In this document: piece after piece, positions 34,450 through 43,295 of the stretch
Position numbering within the stretch: position 1 is the stretch's first letter
How the letters are laid out: each line of letters begins with the position of its first letter
From: CAXXIC01 sp049315325
GTDB taxonomy: Bacteria > Bacteroidota > Bacteroidia > Bacteroidales > UBA7332
Assembly (NCBI GenBank): GCA_049315325.1
Contig: JBMOKJ010000006.1
Coordinates: 134,290-198,289 of the forward strand
Direction: 5' to 3'
Length of the DNA stretch: 64,000 nt
Notes under the pieces: model-generated
Told to the model about the DNA's origin: nothing
Database searches by the model: none
What the model saw: the letters and a program-made list of their open reading frames with translations, nothing else
Translations under genes and position numbers: made by a program

Positions 34450-34845
34450 ATGACAGATCCAATAGCAGATTATTTGACCAGACTCAGAAACGCGATCAAA
34501 GCAAATCACCGCGTTGTTGAAATTCCTGCGTCGAATCTCAAAAAAGAAATCACAAAGATTCTTTTTGAAAAAGGCTACATCCTTAATTACAAGTTTGTAG
34601 AAGAAGGCCCACAAGGGTCAATCAAAGTTGCGTTGAAGTACGATCCAATCAACAAAGTAAACGCAATCAAAAAACTTAGTCGTATATCTTCTCCTGGTTT
34701 ACGCCAGTATGTTGGTCACAACGACCTTCCGCGCGTATTAAACGGTTTGGGTATTGCCATTATCTCTACATCGAAAGGTGTGATGACAGATAAAGAGGCA
34801 AGAGACCTTAAAATCGGTGGCGAAGTATTGTGTTACATTTATTAA
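34450..34845 (+). CDS. rpsH: 30S ribosomal protein S8
   Basis: 131 residues: TDPIADYLTRLRNA at the start and the C-terminal RNA-binding core GLGIAIISTSKGVMTDKEAR. In E. coli S8 represses the spc operon; here a short hairpin precedes the gene. Confidence 0.98.
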   Translation: MTDPIADYLTRLRNAIKANHRVVEIPASNLKKEITKILFEKGYILNYKFVEEGPQGSIKVALKYDPINKVNAIKKLSRISSPGLRQYVGHNDLPRVLNGLGIAIISTSKGVMTDKEARDLKIGGEVLCYIY

Positions 34846-34847
34846 TT

Positions 34848-34855
34848 AGGGAGGA
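34848..34855 (+). promoter_or_regulatory. Strong Shine-Dalgarno sequence before rplF
   Basis: AGGGAGGA ends 8 bp before the rplF ATG. Bacteroidetes genes usually lack such motifs, so its presence suggests a start that is read differently from its neighbours. Confidence 0.6.
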
Positions 34856-34863
34856 AGAATAGA

Positions 34864-35421
34864 ATGTCAAGAATTGGAAAATTGCCTATTGCCATCCCTG
34901 CCGGTGTTACAGTTTCAGTAGCAGACGCATTAGTAAGTGTAAAAGGCCCTAAAGGCGCATTGAGTCAAGAAATCACTGGAGGTATAGTTGTTGCCGTTGA
35001 TGGATCAAACGTTGTTTTGACACGTCCATCTGACGAAGCACAACATCGTGCTTTACATGGTTTGTATCGTTCATTAATCAACAATATGGTAATCGGTGTT
35101 TCTACAGGTTACCGTAAAGAGATGGAATTAGTAGGTGTTGGTTACCGTGTTTCAAACAACGGTCAGGTTATCGAGTTTTCACTCGGATTTAGCCACAACA
35201 TTTATCTACAATTACCAGATCAGGTTAAAATCGAAACGAAATCAGAGAGAAATAAAAACCCATTGTTGATTCTTGAATCGTCTGACAAACAGTTGTTAGG
35301 TCAGGTATGTTCAAAAATCCGCTCGTTCCGTAAACCTGAACCATACAAAGGAAAAGGTATCAAGTTCGTTGGCGAAATACTACGCAGAAAATCAGGTAAA
35401 TCTGCAGGTAAGGGTAAATAA
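34864..35421 (+). CDS. rplF: 50S ribosomal protein L6
   Basis: 185 residues; MSRIGKLPIAIPAGVTV at the start and the conserved EPYKGKGIKFVGEILRRKSGKSAGKGK end. It has an unusually clear Shine-Dalgarno sequence for this phylum. Confidence 0.98.
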   Translation: MSRIGKLPIAIPAGVTVSVADALVSVKGPKGALSQEITGGIVVAVDGSNVVLTRPSDEAQHRALHGLYRSLINNMVIGVSTGYRKEMELVGVGYRVSNNGQVIEFSLGFSHNIYLQLPDQVKIETKSERNKNPLLILESSDKQLLGQVCSKIRSFRKPEPYKGKGIKFVGEILRRKSGKSAGKGK

Positions 35422-35442
35422 TTCAAGTAAAATAGCTATACT

Positions 35443-35784
35443 ATGTTAAAAAAGATAGAAAGAAGGCTGAGAATCAAACGCAGCGTACGAGCTAAAATTA
35501 GCGGAACAACTGCTATTCCTCGTTTGACTGTGTTCAGAAGCAATAGCCAGATATATGCACAAATCATTGATGATTTGCAAGGAAAAACACTTGTATCTGC
35601 AAGTTCTTTAGGACTTGAAAAAGCGCCTAAACAAGATCTAGCAGCTCAAGTTGGTGCTTTGATCGCGAAAAAAGCTGTAGAAGCCGGTATCGCTGCTGTC
35701 GTTTTCGATAGAAACGGATATTTGTATCACGGAAGAGTAAAACAATTGGCAGATGCTGCCCGTAACGCTGGACTTAAATTTTAA
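35443..35784 (+). CDS. rplR: 50S ribosomal protein L18
   Basis: 113 residues. RRLRIKRSVRAKISGTTAIPRLTVFRSN and the end VVFDRNGYLYHGRVKQLADAARNAGLKF are the 5S rRNA-binding L18 signature. Confidence 0.98.
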   Translation: MLKKIERRLRIKRSVRAKISGTTAIPRLTVFRSNSQIYAQIIDDLQGKTLVSASSLGLEKAPKQDLAAQVGALIAKKAVEAGIAAVVFDRNGYLYHGRVKQLADAARNAGLKF

Positions 35785-35789
35785 TCGTC

Positions 35790-36308
35790 ATGTCAGGAAA
35801 TAAAAATATAGTAAAAACAACTACTGATTTAGAGTTAAAAGATAGATTGGTTGCCATCAATCGTGTTACGAAAGTAACCAAAGGTGGACGTACATTCAGC
35901 TTTTCGGCTATCGTAGTTGTAGGAAACGAAGACGGAATCGTTGGTTGGGGTCTTGGTAAAGCGGGTGAAGTAACCAGTGCTATTGCAAAAGGTGTAGAAG
36001 CTGCTAAAAAGAACCTCATTAAAGTTCCAGTGTTGAAGGGTACTATCCCTCACGAACAATGGTCTAAATTTGGTGGTGCTGAAGTGTTCTTGAAACCTGC
36101 TTCTCACGGTACTGGAGTAAAAGCCGGTGGTGCGATGCGTGCAGTACTTGAGAGCGTTGGTGTAACCGACGTTTTGGCAAAATCAAAAGGTTCGTCAAAT
36201 CCACACAACTTGGTAAAAGCTACTATGGTTGCTTTGGGTGAACTTCGCGATGCATATACTGTTGCTCAAAACAGAGCCGTGACTTTAGAAAAAGTATTCA
36301 AAGGTTAA
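35790..36308 (+). CDS. rpsE: 30S ribosomal protein S5
   Basis: 172 residues. LVAINRVTKVTKGGRTFSFSAIVVVG contains the dsRNA-binding-like fold and the loop where spectinomycin resistance arises; GTGVKAGGAMRAVLESVGV follows. Confidence 0.98.
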   Translation: MSGNKNIVKTTTDLELKDRLVAINRVTKVTKGGRTFSFSAIVVVGNEDGIVGWGLGKAGEVTSAIAKGVEAAKKNLIKVPVLKGTIPHEQWSKFGGAEVFLKPASHGTGVKAGGAMRAVLESVGVTDVLAKSKGSSNPHNLVKATMVALGELRDAYTVAQNRAVTLEKVFKG

Positions 36309-36325
36309 TTTAAGGAGACTACAAA

Positions 36326-36502
36326 ATGGCAACAATAAAAATCAAACAAGTAAAAAGCAGAATCAAATGTCCTGCTATCCAAAAGAGAACTCTCGATGGA
36401 TTGGGATTGACAAAACTCAATAAAGTGGTTGAGCACGAAGCTACTCCACAAATTTTGGGTATGGTTGCGAAAGTTAGCCACTTGGTTTCTGTAGTAGAAT
36501 AA
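36326..36502 (+). CDS. rpmD: 50S ribosomal protein L30
   Basis: 58 residues, ATG at 36326 and TAA at 36500-36502. The short protein begins MATIKIKQVKSRIKCPAIQK and contains TLDGLGLTKLNKVVEHEATP, the L30 core. A TAAGGAG sequence lies about 10 bp upstream. Position between rpsE and rplO is canonical. Confidence 0.95.
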   Translation: MATIKIKQVKSRIKCPAIQKRTLDGLGLTKLNKVVEHEATPQILGMVAKVSHLVSVVE

Positions 36503-36530
36503 TTGTGTAATAAAGTAAATTTATAAAGAT

Positions 36531-36977
36531 ATGAATTTAAGTAATTTGAAACCTGCTGCAGGTTCTACCAAAACAAGAAAAAGGATCGGTCGTGGTACCG
36601 GATCAGGATTAGGTGGAACTTCTACAAGAGGTCACAAAGGAGCTAAATCTAGATCAGGTTACTCTAGAAAAATCGGATTTGAAGGTGGTCAGATGCCAAT
36701 TCAAAGACGTTTGCCTAAATTTGGTTTTAAGAACATCAACCGCGTAGATTACAAAGCCGTTAACATCGAAACTTTGCAATCACTCGCTGAAGCTAATTCT
36801 TTGACTAAAGTTGGTATCGATGATTTGATAGCTGCTGGCTTTATCTCATCTACTCAATTGGTTAAAATTCTCGGAAACGGAACTTTGACTTTGAAATTGG
36901 ATGTTGAAGCAAACGCATTTTCTAAATCAGCTGAAGCTGCTATTGTAGCTGCTGGTGGTACTATCGCTAAAATCTAA
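36531..36977 (+). CDS. rplO: 50S ribosomal protein L15
   Basis: 148 residues. The glycine/arginine-rich start, with RIGRGTGSGLGGTSTRGHKGAKSRSGY (about residues 18-44), and EGGQMPIQRRLPKFGF are diagnostic. secY follows after 5 bp. Confidence 0.98.
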   Translation: MNLSNLKPAAGSTKTRKRIGRGTGSGLGGTSTRGHKGAKSRSGYSRKIGFEGGQMPIQRRLPKFGFKNINRVDYKAVNIETLQSLAEANSLTKVGIDDLIAAGFISSTQLVKILGNGTLTLKLDVEANAFSKSAEAAIVAAGGTIAKI

Positions 36978-36982
36978 ACACA

Positions 36983-38323
36983 ATGAGAGCAGTTGACACC
37001 ATAAAAAACATCTGGAAGATTGAAGATTTAAGAAGTCGTATTTTAACTACACTTCTTCTCGTATCAGTTTATCGTTTTGGTTCTTACGTTGTACTTCCGG
37101 GTATTAACCCAGATGCACTTGCAGGACTACAATCGCAAACTAAAAGTGGTCTTCTTTCTCTTCTCGATATGTTTTCGGGAGGTGCATTTTCTCACGCATC
37201 TATCTTTGCGTTGGGTATTATGCCCTATATTTCTGCTTCTATTGTGATTCAGTTGCTTACCATTGCCGTTCCTAAATTCCAGAAAATGCAGCGCGAAGGT
37301 GAAAGCGGAAGACGTAAAATGAATCAGTATACACGTTATTTGACCGTGTTGATTCTCTTCTTCCAAGCTCCTTCTTACCTCATTAACTTGAATGTGCAGC
37401 TGAAAGATGCAAATGGTGCTATGCCTACAGGTTTGTGGTTTGTAATCTCATCTACTCTTATTTTGACTGCTGGTAGTATGTTCATTATGTGGTTGGGCGA
37501 GAGAATTACAGACAAAGGTATTGGTAACGGAATCTCATTTATCATTTTAGTCGGAATTATCGCACGCTTACCACAAGCAATGACTCAGGAGTTTATTCTT
37601 CGTTTCAATGAAAAAGCAGGGGGTTTGGTGATGTTCTTAGGCGAGATTGTGTTCCTTCTTTTTGTTATCGCAATGGCAATTCTTTTGGTGCAAGGTACTC
37701 GTAAAGTGCCGGTGCAATATGCTAAAAAGATTGTTGGAGAGAAACAATACGGTGGAGCTCGTCAATATATCCCATTGAAGATTAATGCTTCGGGTGTAAT
37801 GCCAATCATTTTTGCTCAAGCAATTATGTTTATCCCAGTTACGATTGTAGGTTATTCACACATGCAATCTGTTGGACCATTCCTTCAGTCGTTTTTGACT
37901 CACACAGGATGGGGTTATAACGTAACCTTTGCAATTTTGATTATTGCGTTTACCTATTTTTATACTGCAATTACAATTCAGCCTACACAAATGGCTGAAG
38001 ACATGAAACGAAATAATGGCTTTATTCCAGGAATCAAACCAGGAAAGAAAACAGCTGAATATCTGGATGAGATTATGTCTCGCATTACTTTGCCAGGTTC
38101 TATGTTTTTGGCTCTTATCGCTATTATGCCTGCATTTGCAAGTATGGCAAACGTAGGACAAGGATTTGCACAGTTTTTTGGAGGTACATCTTTGTTGATT
38201 CTTGTGGGTGTAGTATTAGATACATTGCAACAAGTAGAAAGTCACCTTTTGATGCGTCACTACGATGGATTGTTGAAATCCGGACGTATTAAGGGCAGAA
38301 GTGGCTCTGCGAATGCATATTGA
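36983..38323 (+). CDS. secY: Preprotein translocase channel subunit SecY
   Basis: 446 residues and about 10 membrane segments. It forms the protein-conducting channel with SecE and SecG. The plug region LSLLDMFSGGAFSHASIFALGIMPYISASI and the cytosolic loop REGESGRRKMNQYTRYLT are typical. map starts 4 bp later. Confidence 0.98.
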   Translation: MRAVDTIKNIWKIEDLRSRILTTLLLVSVYRFGSYVVLPGINPDALAGLQSQTKSGLLSLLDMFSGGAFSHASIFALGIMPYISASIVIQLLTIAVPKFQKMQREGESGRRKMNQYTRYLTVLILFFQAPSYLINLNVQLKDANGAMPTGLWFVISSTLILTAGSMFIMWLGERITDKGIGNGISFIILVGIIARLPQAMTQEFILRFNEKAGGLVMFLGEIVFLLFVIAMAILLVQGTRKVPVQYAKKIVGEKQYGGARQYIPLKINASGVMPIIFAQAIMFIPVTIVGYSHMQSVGPFLQSFLTHTGWGYNVTFAILIIAFTYFYTAITIQPTQMAEDMKRNNGFIPGIKPGKKTAEYLDEIMSRITLPGSMFLALIAIMPAFASMANVGQGFAQFFGGTSLLILVGVVLDTLQQVESHLLMRHYDGLLKSGRIKGRSGSANAY

Positions 38324-38327
38324 TCGG

Positions 38328-39107
38328 ATGATATATATTAAAACAGACGAGGAAATTGAGCTTATTCGTCAGAGTTCGCTCTTAGTTGGAAAGACACTTG
38401 GCTTAGTTGCTGAATTAATTCAACCGGGAATAACTTCGCTTGAGCTTGATAAAAAAGCAGAAGAGTTTATAAGAGATCATCACGGTATTCCTGCATTTTT
38501 AGGATACAGTGGATTCCCAAACACTCTTTGTGCTTCACCAAACAGTCAGATTGTACACGGCATCCCGAATAAGGAACCGTTGAAAGATGGAGACATCATT
38601 TCGATTGACTGTGGAGTTTTGTTGAATGGTTTCTTCGGTGATTCAGCCTACACATTTTGTGTAGGAGATGTTGCTCCAGAAACAAAAAAACTTCTTGAGG
38701 TCACAAAAGAGTCACTCTATTTGGGTATCGAGAAGTCGATTCATGGAAACCGAGTTGGTGATGTCGGATGTGCGATTCAAGAGTACTGCGAAAGTCATTC
38801 GTACTCTGTAGTGAGAGAACTTGTTGGACATGGTGTTGGTCGAAAACTACACGAAGCGCCAGAAGTTCCTAATTATGGACGAAGAGGTTCAGGTCCGATG
38901 TTGAAATCGGGAATGGTAATTGCCATAGAACCAATGATTAATCAAGGCGTTCGAAATATGATTTTCGAAAGTGACGGATGGACAACCCGAACGAAAGATG
39001 GAAAAATGTCAGCTCACTTTGAACACACATTAGCCATTCGCCACGGGAAAGCAGATATTCTTTCAACGTTTGAGTATGTAGAACAAGTATTAAATAGTAA
39101 ATCGTAA
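38328..39107 (+). CDS. map: Methionine aminopeptidase type I
   Basis: 259 residues from ATG 38328; an in-frame upstream start overlaps secY. It removes the initiator methionine. The five metal ligands are visible: two aspartates in SIDCGVLLNGFFGDSAYTF, histidine in GHGVG, and glutamates in AIEPM and FEHTLAI. adk, often found between secY and map, is absent. Confidence 0.97.
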   Translation: MIYIKTDEEIELIRQSSLLVGKTLGLVAELIQPGITSLELDKKAEEFIRDHHGIPAFLGYSGFPNTLCASPNSQIVHGIPNKEPLKDGDIISIDCGVLLNGFFGDSAYTFCVGDVAPETKKLLEVTKESLYLGIEKSIHGNRVGDVGCAIQEYCESHSYSVVRELVGHGVGRKLHEAPEVPNYGRRGSGPMLKSGMVIAIEPMINQGVRNMIFESDGWTTRTKDGKMSAHFEHTLAIRHGKADILSTFEYVEQVLNSKS

Positions 39108-39117
39108 ATTAGTCAAT

Positions 39118-39336
39118 ATGTCTAAACAGTCAGCAATTGAGCAAGACGGAGTTATTACAGAAGCATTGTCTAATGCAATGTTCAGAGTCGAACTCGAAAA
39201 TGGACACGAAATTACGGCTCACATCTCAGGTAAAATGCGTATGCACTACATCAAGATTTTACCAGGCGATAAAGTGAGAGTTGAAATGTCTCCTTATGAT
39301 TTGTCAAAAGGGAGAATTGCTTTTAGATACAAATAA
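39118..39336 (+). CDS. infA: Translation initiation factor IF-1
   Basis: 72 residues; S1-like OB fold with QDGVITEALSNAMFRVELENGHEITAHISGKMR and the end YDLSKGRIAFRYK. Binds the 30S A site during initiation. Confidence 0.98.
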   Translation: MSKQSAIEQDGVITEALSNAMFRVELENGHEITAHISGKMRMHYIKILPGDKVRVEMSPYDLSKGRIAFRYK

Positions 39337-39351
39337 AATAAACTATTAGAT

Positions 39352-39468
39352 ATGAAAGTAAGAGCATCTTTAAAAAAGCGCACACCTGATTGCAAAATCG
39401 TAAGACGAAAAGGTCGCTTGTATGTAATTAACAAGAAAAACCCTAAGTATAAACAACGTCAGGGATAA
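39352..39468 (+). CDS. rpmJ: 50S ribosomal protein L36 (zinc-free form)
   Basis: 38 residues, ATG 39352 to TAA 39466-39468. MKVRASLKKRTPDCKIVRRKG and the end KQRQG match L36. Of the zinc ligands of the classical form (C-C-C-H) only one cysteine is left, so it is the C-minus paralogue type. Confidence 0.95.
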   Translation: MKVRASLKKRTPDCKIVRRKGRLYVINKKNPKYKQRQG

Positions 39469-39498
39469 TTTATTAATTTTGCAAAAAATTTCAAGTAT

Positions 39499-39879
39499 AT
39501 GGCTATAAGAATAGTTGGTGTTGACTTGCCGCAAAATAAAAGAGTAGAAATCGCTTTGACCTACATCTTTGGAATCGGTCGTAGCAGATCAAATACCATT
39601 TTAGAAAAAGCAGGTGTTGATAGAGACATCAAAGTAAAGGATTTGAATGATGATCAAACAGCTTCAATTCGTGAGATCATCGGAGCTGAGTTTAAAGTAG
39701 AGGGTGATTTGCGCTCAGAGGTACAACTCAACATCAAGCGATTGATGGATATCGGTTGCTACCGTGGAGTTCGCCACCGTATTGGTCTTCCATTACGTGG
39801 TCAGAGCACTAAAAACAATGCTCGTACTCGTAAGGGTAAAAAGAAAACTGTTGCAAACAAGAAAAAAGCTACTAAATAA
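39499..39879 (+). CDS. rpsM: 30S ribosomal protein S13
   Basis: 126 residues. IVGVDLPQNKRVEIALTYIFGIG at the start, YRGVRHRIGLPLRGQSTKNNARTRKGKKKT at the end. Contacts the tRNA in the P site. Confidence 0.98.
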   Translation: MAIRIVGVDLPQNKRVEIALTYIFGIGRSRSNTILEKAGVDRDIKVKDLNDDQTASIREIIGAEFKVEGDLRSEVQLNIKRLMDIGCYRGVRHRIGLPLRGQSTKNNARTRKGKKKTVANKKKATK

Positions 39880-39887
39880 TAAGTAAT

Positions 39888-40277
39888 ATGGCAAAGAAAA
39901 CAGTCGCTGCGAAGAAGAGAAATGTGAAAGTAGATGCCAATGGTCAACTTCACGTTCACTCATCTTTCAACAACATCATTGTTTCGCTGGCAAATAGCGA
40001 AGGACAAGTAATTTCTTGGTCTTCTGCCGGTAAAATGGGATTTAGAGGATCTAAAAAGAATACTCCCTATGCTGCTCAAATGGCAGCACAAGATTGTGCA
40101 AAAATTGCATTCGACCTTGGCTTGAGAAAAGTAAAGGCTTATGTAAAGGGACCAGGTAACGGACGTGAGTCTGCAATCAGAACAATCCACGGTGCTGGAA
40201 TCGAAGTATCAGAGATAATCGATGTAACGCCACTTCCACACAACGGATGTCGTCCACCTAAAAGAAGAAGAGTTTAA
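39888..40277 (+). CDS. rpsK: 30S ribosomal protein S11
   Basis: 129 residues. HVHSSFNNIIVSLANSEG, SSAGKMGFRGSKKNTPYAAQMAA and the end PLPHNGCRPPKRRRV are diagnostic. A structured 112-bp gap separates it from rpsD. Confidence 0.98.
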   Translation: MAKKTVAAKKRNVKVDANGQLHVHSSFNNIIVSLANSEGQVISWSSAGKMGFRGSKKNTPYAAQMAAQDCAKIAFDLGLRKVKAYVKGPGNGRESAIRTIHGAGIEVSEIIDVTPLPHNGCRPPKRRRV

Positions 40278-40389
40278 TTAATCCGAAATTTTTTGAGTCC
40301 TAATTTGTGAATAGATTGCACTAACACCTCTCTGCAATCGCGGCTGCACTGATTCGGATTCTTCTTTTGAAACATAAATAATAAAAATA
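40278..40389 (+). promoter_or_regulatory. Structured rpsK-rpsD gap, candidate S4 leader
   Basis: AATCCGAA (40280-40287) pairs with TTCGGATT (40353-40360), enclosing a second stem GATTGCA (40314-40320) / TGCAATC (40333-40339). The outer stem ends 29 bp before rpsD. S4 autoregulates its operon in other phyla through leader structures, so a similar role is plausible but unproven. Confidence 0.45.
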
Positions 40390-40995
40390 ATGGCAAGATA
40401 TACTGGACCTAAGTCAAGAATTGCTCGTAAATTTGGTGAAGCTATTTTCGGGCCGGATAAAGTTCTTTCGAAGAAAAACTATCCTCCCGGACAGCACGGT
40501 AATTCAAGAAAAAGAAAAACATCAGAATATGGTATTCAGCTTCGCGAAAAGCAAAAAGCGAAATATACCTATGGTGTGTTGGAAAAACAATTCCGCAATT
40601 TATTTGAAAAAGCATCTCGTACAAAAGGTATCAAGGGTGAGGTATTGCTCCAATTCCTTGAGGCTCGTTTGGACAATGTCGTTTTCCGTTTGGGCCTTGC
40701 GCCTACCCGTTCAGCTGCTCGTCAGTTGGTTTCTCACAGACACATTTGTGTAAACGGTAAAGTGGTGAACATTCCTTCTTTCTCAGTTAAAGCAGGACAG
40801 GTAATTTCGGTACGTGAAAAATCAAAATCATTGGAAGTTATCGTTGATGCACTTTCTGGTTTTAATCACAGCAAATACCCTTGGTTGGAGTGGGACAAAT
40901 CAGTTATGTCAGGAACTTTCCTTCACATGCCTGATCGTACAGACATTCCAGAGAATATCAAAGAGCAATTGATCGTTGAATTATATTCTAAATAA
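40390..40995 (+). CDS. rpsD: 30S ribosomal protein S4
   Basis: 201 residues. MARYTGPKSRIARKFGEAIF start, S4 RNA-binding domain with RLDNVVFRLGLAPTRSAARQLVSHRHICVNGK. No zinc cysteines in the N-terminal region. rpoA follows after 11 bp. Confidence 0.98.
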   Translation: MARYTGPKSRIARKFGEAIFGPDKVLSKKNYPPGQHGNSRKRKTSEYGIQLREKQKAKYTYGVLEKQFRNLFEKASRTKGIKGEVLLQFLEARLDNVVFRLGLAPTRSAARQLVSHRHICVNGKVVNIPSFSVKAGQVISVREKSKSLEVIVDALSGFNHSKYPWLEWDKSVMSGTFLHMPDRTDIPENIKEQLIVELYSK

Positions 40996-41006
40996 TAAAC
41001 AAATTC

Positions 41007-41999
41007 ATGGCGATATTAGCATTTCAAAAACCCGATAAAGTAATAATGCTTGAGGCGGATGCAACATTCGGTAAATTCGAATTTCGTCCCTTGGAGCCAG
41101 GTTATGGTATTACCGTTGGTAATGCATTGCGCCGAATCCTCCTCTCTTCATTAGAAGGTTTTGCTGTCACTTCAATTAAGATTGATGGTGTAGAACACGA
41201 GTTTTCAACTATTCCCGGTGTGATTGAAGATGTTACAAACATCATCCTGAACATCAAAAAGATTAGATTGAAACAAATCGTTGAAGAGATCGAAAACGAG
41301 AAGGTATCAATCAATGTGTCGGGTACTGAGGTATTCAAAGCAGGTGATATTAGCAAACATTTGACTGGTTTTGAGGTATTGAACCCCGAATTAGTTATTT
41401 GTAACCTTAGTTCATCTGCAAGTTTCTCAATTGAATTAACCATCAACAAAGGACGTGGATACGTTCCTGCTGAAGAAAATCGAGGAGCAAGCGACGATAT
41501 TTTGGTTATTCCTATTGATGCAATCTATACTCCAATTCGTAATGTGAAATATGCTGTAGAAAACTACCGTGTTGAACAAAAAACGGATTACGAGAAATTG
41601 GTTATTGAAATCGAAACTGACGGTTCTATTCATCCAAAAGATGCGTTGAAAGAGTCTGCAAAGATTTTGATTTATCACTTTATGTTGTTCTCTGACGAAA
41701 AAATCACCCTCGAAATGAGTGATTCTGATGGTGGAGAGGACTTCGATGAAGAGGTATTACACATGCGTCAATTGCTCAAAACCAAACTGGTTGATATGGA
41801 TTTGTCTGTTCGTGCGTTGAATTGCTTGAAATCTGCTGATGTGGAAACATTGGGAGAACTTGCACAATACAACAAAGCCGATCTGTTGAAATTCAGAAAC
41901 TTTGGTAAAAAATCTCTTACTGAATTAGATGAGTTATTGGTTAACTTGAATCTATCTTTCGGTATGGATATCTCGAAATATAAATTAGACAAAGAGTAA
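41007..41999 (+). CDS. rpoA: RNA polymerase alpha subunit
   Basis: 330 residues. N-terminal dimerisation domain with EFRPLEPGYGITVGNALRRILLSSLEG; C-terminal DNA/activator-binding domain with LSVRALNCLKSADVETLGELAQY and LLKFRNFGKKSLTELDELL. rplQ starts 4 bp later. Confidence 0.98.
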   Translation: MAILAFQKPDKVIMLEADATFGKFEFRPLEPGYGITVGNALRRILLSSLEGFAVTSIKIDGVEHEFSTIPGVIEDVTNIILNIKKIRLKQIVEEIENEKVSINVSGTEVFKAGDISKHLTGFEVLNPELVICNLSSSASFSIELTINKGRGYVPAEENRGASDDILVIPIDAIYTPIRNVKYAVENYRVEQKTDYEKLVIEIETDGSIHPKDALKESAKILIYHFMLFSDEKITLEMSDSDGGEDFDEEVLHMRQLLKTKLVDMDLSVRALNCLKSADVETLGELAQYNKADLLKFRNFGKKSLTELDELLVNLNLSFGMDISKYKLDKE

Positions 42000-42003
42000 A
42001 ACA

Positions 42004-42498
42004 ATGAGACACAATAAGAAATTCAATCATTTAGGCCGCACTCACTCTCATAGAGAGGCAATGTTGGCGAATATGGCGTCTTCACTGATTAAGCATAAGC
42101 GTATTATGACAACTGTTGCGAAAGCAAAAGCTTTGAGAATCTACGTTGAACCTCTGATTACTAAATCAAAAGAGGATACAACTCACTCAAGACGTACAGT
42201 GTTTAGTTATTTAGGCGATAAATACGCAGTTACAGAGCTTTTTCAAGCTGTAGCGGCTAAAGTAGCTGATCGTCCAGGTGGTTACACGCGTATCTTGAAA
42301 ACTGGAACTCGTTTAGGAGACAACGCTTCGATGTGCTACATCGAGTTGGTTGACTACAACGAAAACATGCTGAAAGAAAAAGCAACTAAGAAAACAAGAA
42401 CTCGTCGTTCTGCTGCGAAGAAGAAAGAAGATGCTCAAGTTGTAGAAGCTGCACCAGTTTCAGATGCTACTCCTGCTGCTGAAGAAGCGGCTGAGTAA
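42004..42498 (+). CDS. rplQ: 50S ribosomal protein L17 with C-terminal extension
   Basis: 164 residues; the conserved part (MRHNKKFNHLGRTHSHREAMLANM through GDNASMCYIELVDYN) is about 120 residues. An alanine/lysine/glutamate-rich tail of some 40 residues follows, a common addition in Bacteroidetes. Last gene of the cluster; a terminator follows. Confidence 0.97.
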   Translation: MRHNKKFNHLGRTHSHREAMLANMASSLIKHKRIMTTVAKAKALRIYVEPLITKSKEDTTHSRRTVFSYLGDKYAVTELFQAVAAKVADRPGGYTRILKTGTRLGDNASMCYIELVDYNENMLKEKATKKTRTRRSAAKKKEDAQVVEAAPVSDATPAAEEAAE

Positions 42499-42516
42499 TT
42501 CAGAGTTTATTTATAG

Positions 42517-42553
42517 AGAAAGGTCGTTTCCGTTTGGATTCGACCTTTCTTCG
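42517..42553 (+). terminator. Terminator of the ribosomal protein cluster
   Basis: AGAAAGGTCG (42517-42526) pairs with CGACCTTTCT (42541-42550) around a 14-base loop, followed by TCGTTTTG. Located 18 bp after the rplQ stop. Confidence 0.8.
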
Positions 42554-42575
42554 TTTTGTGGGTAATTGGAGCCCA

Positions 42576-42607
42576 TTTGTGTATTTGTAAATAATAGACT
42601 ATTTTTG
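42576..42607 (+). promoter_or_regulatory. Promoter of psd-pssA
   Basis: TTTG (42576-42579) and TATTTTTG (42600-42607) are 20 bp apart, an almost ideal Bacteroidetes promoter 25 bp before the psd start. Confidence 0.7.
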
Positions 42608-42632
42608 TAAGCGAATTTTAAAAATGTGATTT

Positions 42633-43295
42633 ATGCGTATCAGAATCCATAGAGAAGGTTGGGATTTATTAGTTTTATCTTTACTGTTTTTAATTGTATT
42701 GGATCTTCTGCTTTGGTTCGAAGCTTCGACAACCGTGTTTTATACTGTTGTATCTGTGACATCGGTGATCTATCTCCTTTTGGTGAACTTCTTTCGCTGC
42801 CCACGTCGTATCTACGTTGGAGAGACCGAGGATATGGTAATTTCGCCATGTGATGGAAAAGTTGTTGTGATTGAGGAGGTTTACGAACCTGAATATTTCA
42901 AAGATAAAAGATTGCAAGTCTCGATCTTTATGTCACCTCTCAATGTTCATGCTAATTGGTACCCAATGAACGGAACAGTGAAATATGTGACTCACCACGA
43001 AGGTCGTTTTCAAGGGGCTTATTTGCCTAAATCGAGCACGGAAAATGAGCGTTCAACAATTGTTATTGAAAACAATAAGAAGGTCAGCATTTTAGTTCGC
43101 CAGGTTGCTGGTGCATTAGCTCGTAGAATTGTCACTTATTCTGATATCGATGACGATTGCCGTATCAATGAATTCCTTGGATTTATCAAGTTTGGCTCGC
43201 GCCTAGATCTCTATCTGCCTTTGGGTACAGAGGTGTTGGTTGAGCTGGAACAGAATGTTACTGGAAATATTACACAGCTTGCTAAACTTAAATAA
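42633..43295 (+). CDS. psd: Phosphatidylserine decarboxylase (short, PSD-B/C type)
   Basis: 220 residues. Two N-terminal membrane segments, then VISPCDGKVVVIEEVY, FMSPLNVHANWYPMNG and GFIKFGSRLDLYLPLG. The G-S pair in the last motif is where the proenzyme cleaves itself to make the pyruvoyl cofactor. It forms phosphatidylethanolamine. The stop overlaps the pssA start by one base. Confidence 0.93.
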   Translation: MRIRIHREGWDLLVLSLLFLIVLDLLLWFEASTTVFYTVVSVTSVIYLLLVNFFRCPRRIYVGETEDMVISPCDGKVVVIEEVYEPEYFKDKRLQVSIFMSPLNVHANWYPMNGTVKYVTHHEGRFQGAYLPKSSTENERSTIVIENNKKVSILVRQVAGALARRIVTYSDIDDDCRINEFLGFIKFGSRLDLYLPLGTEVLVELEQNVTGNITQLAKLK

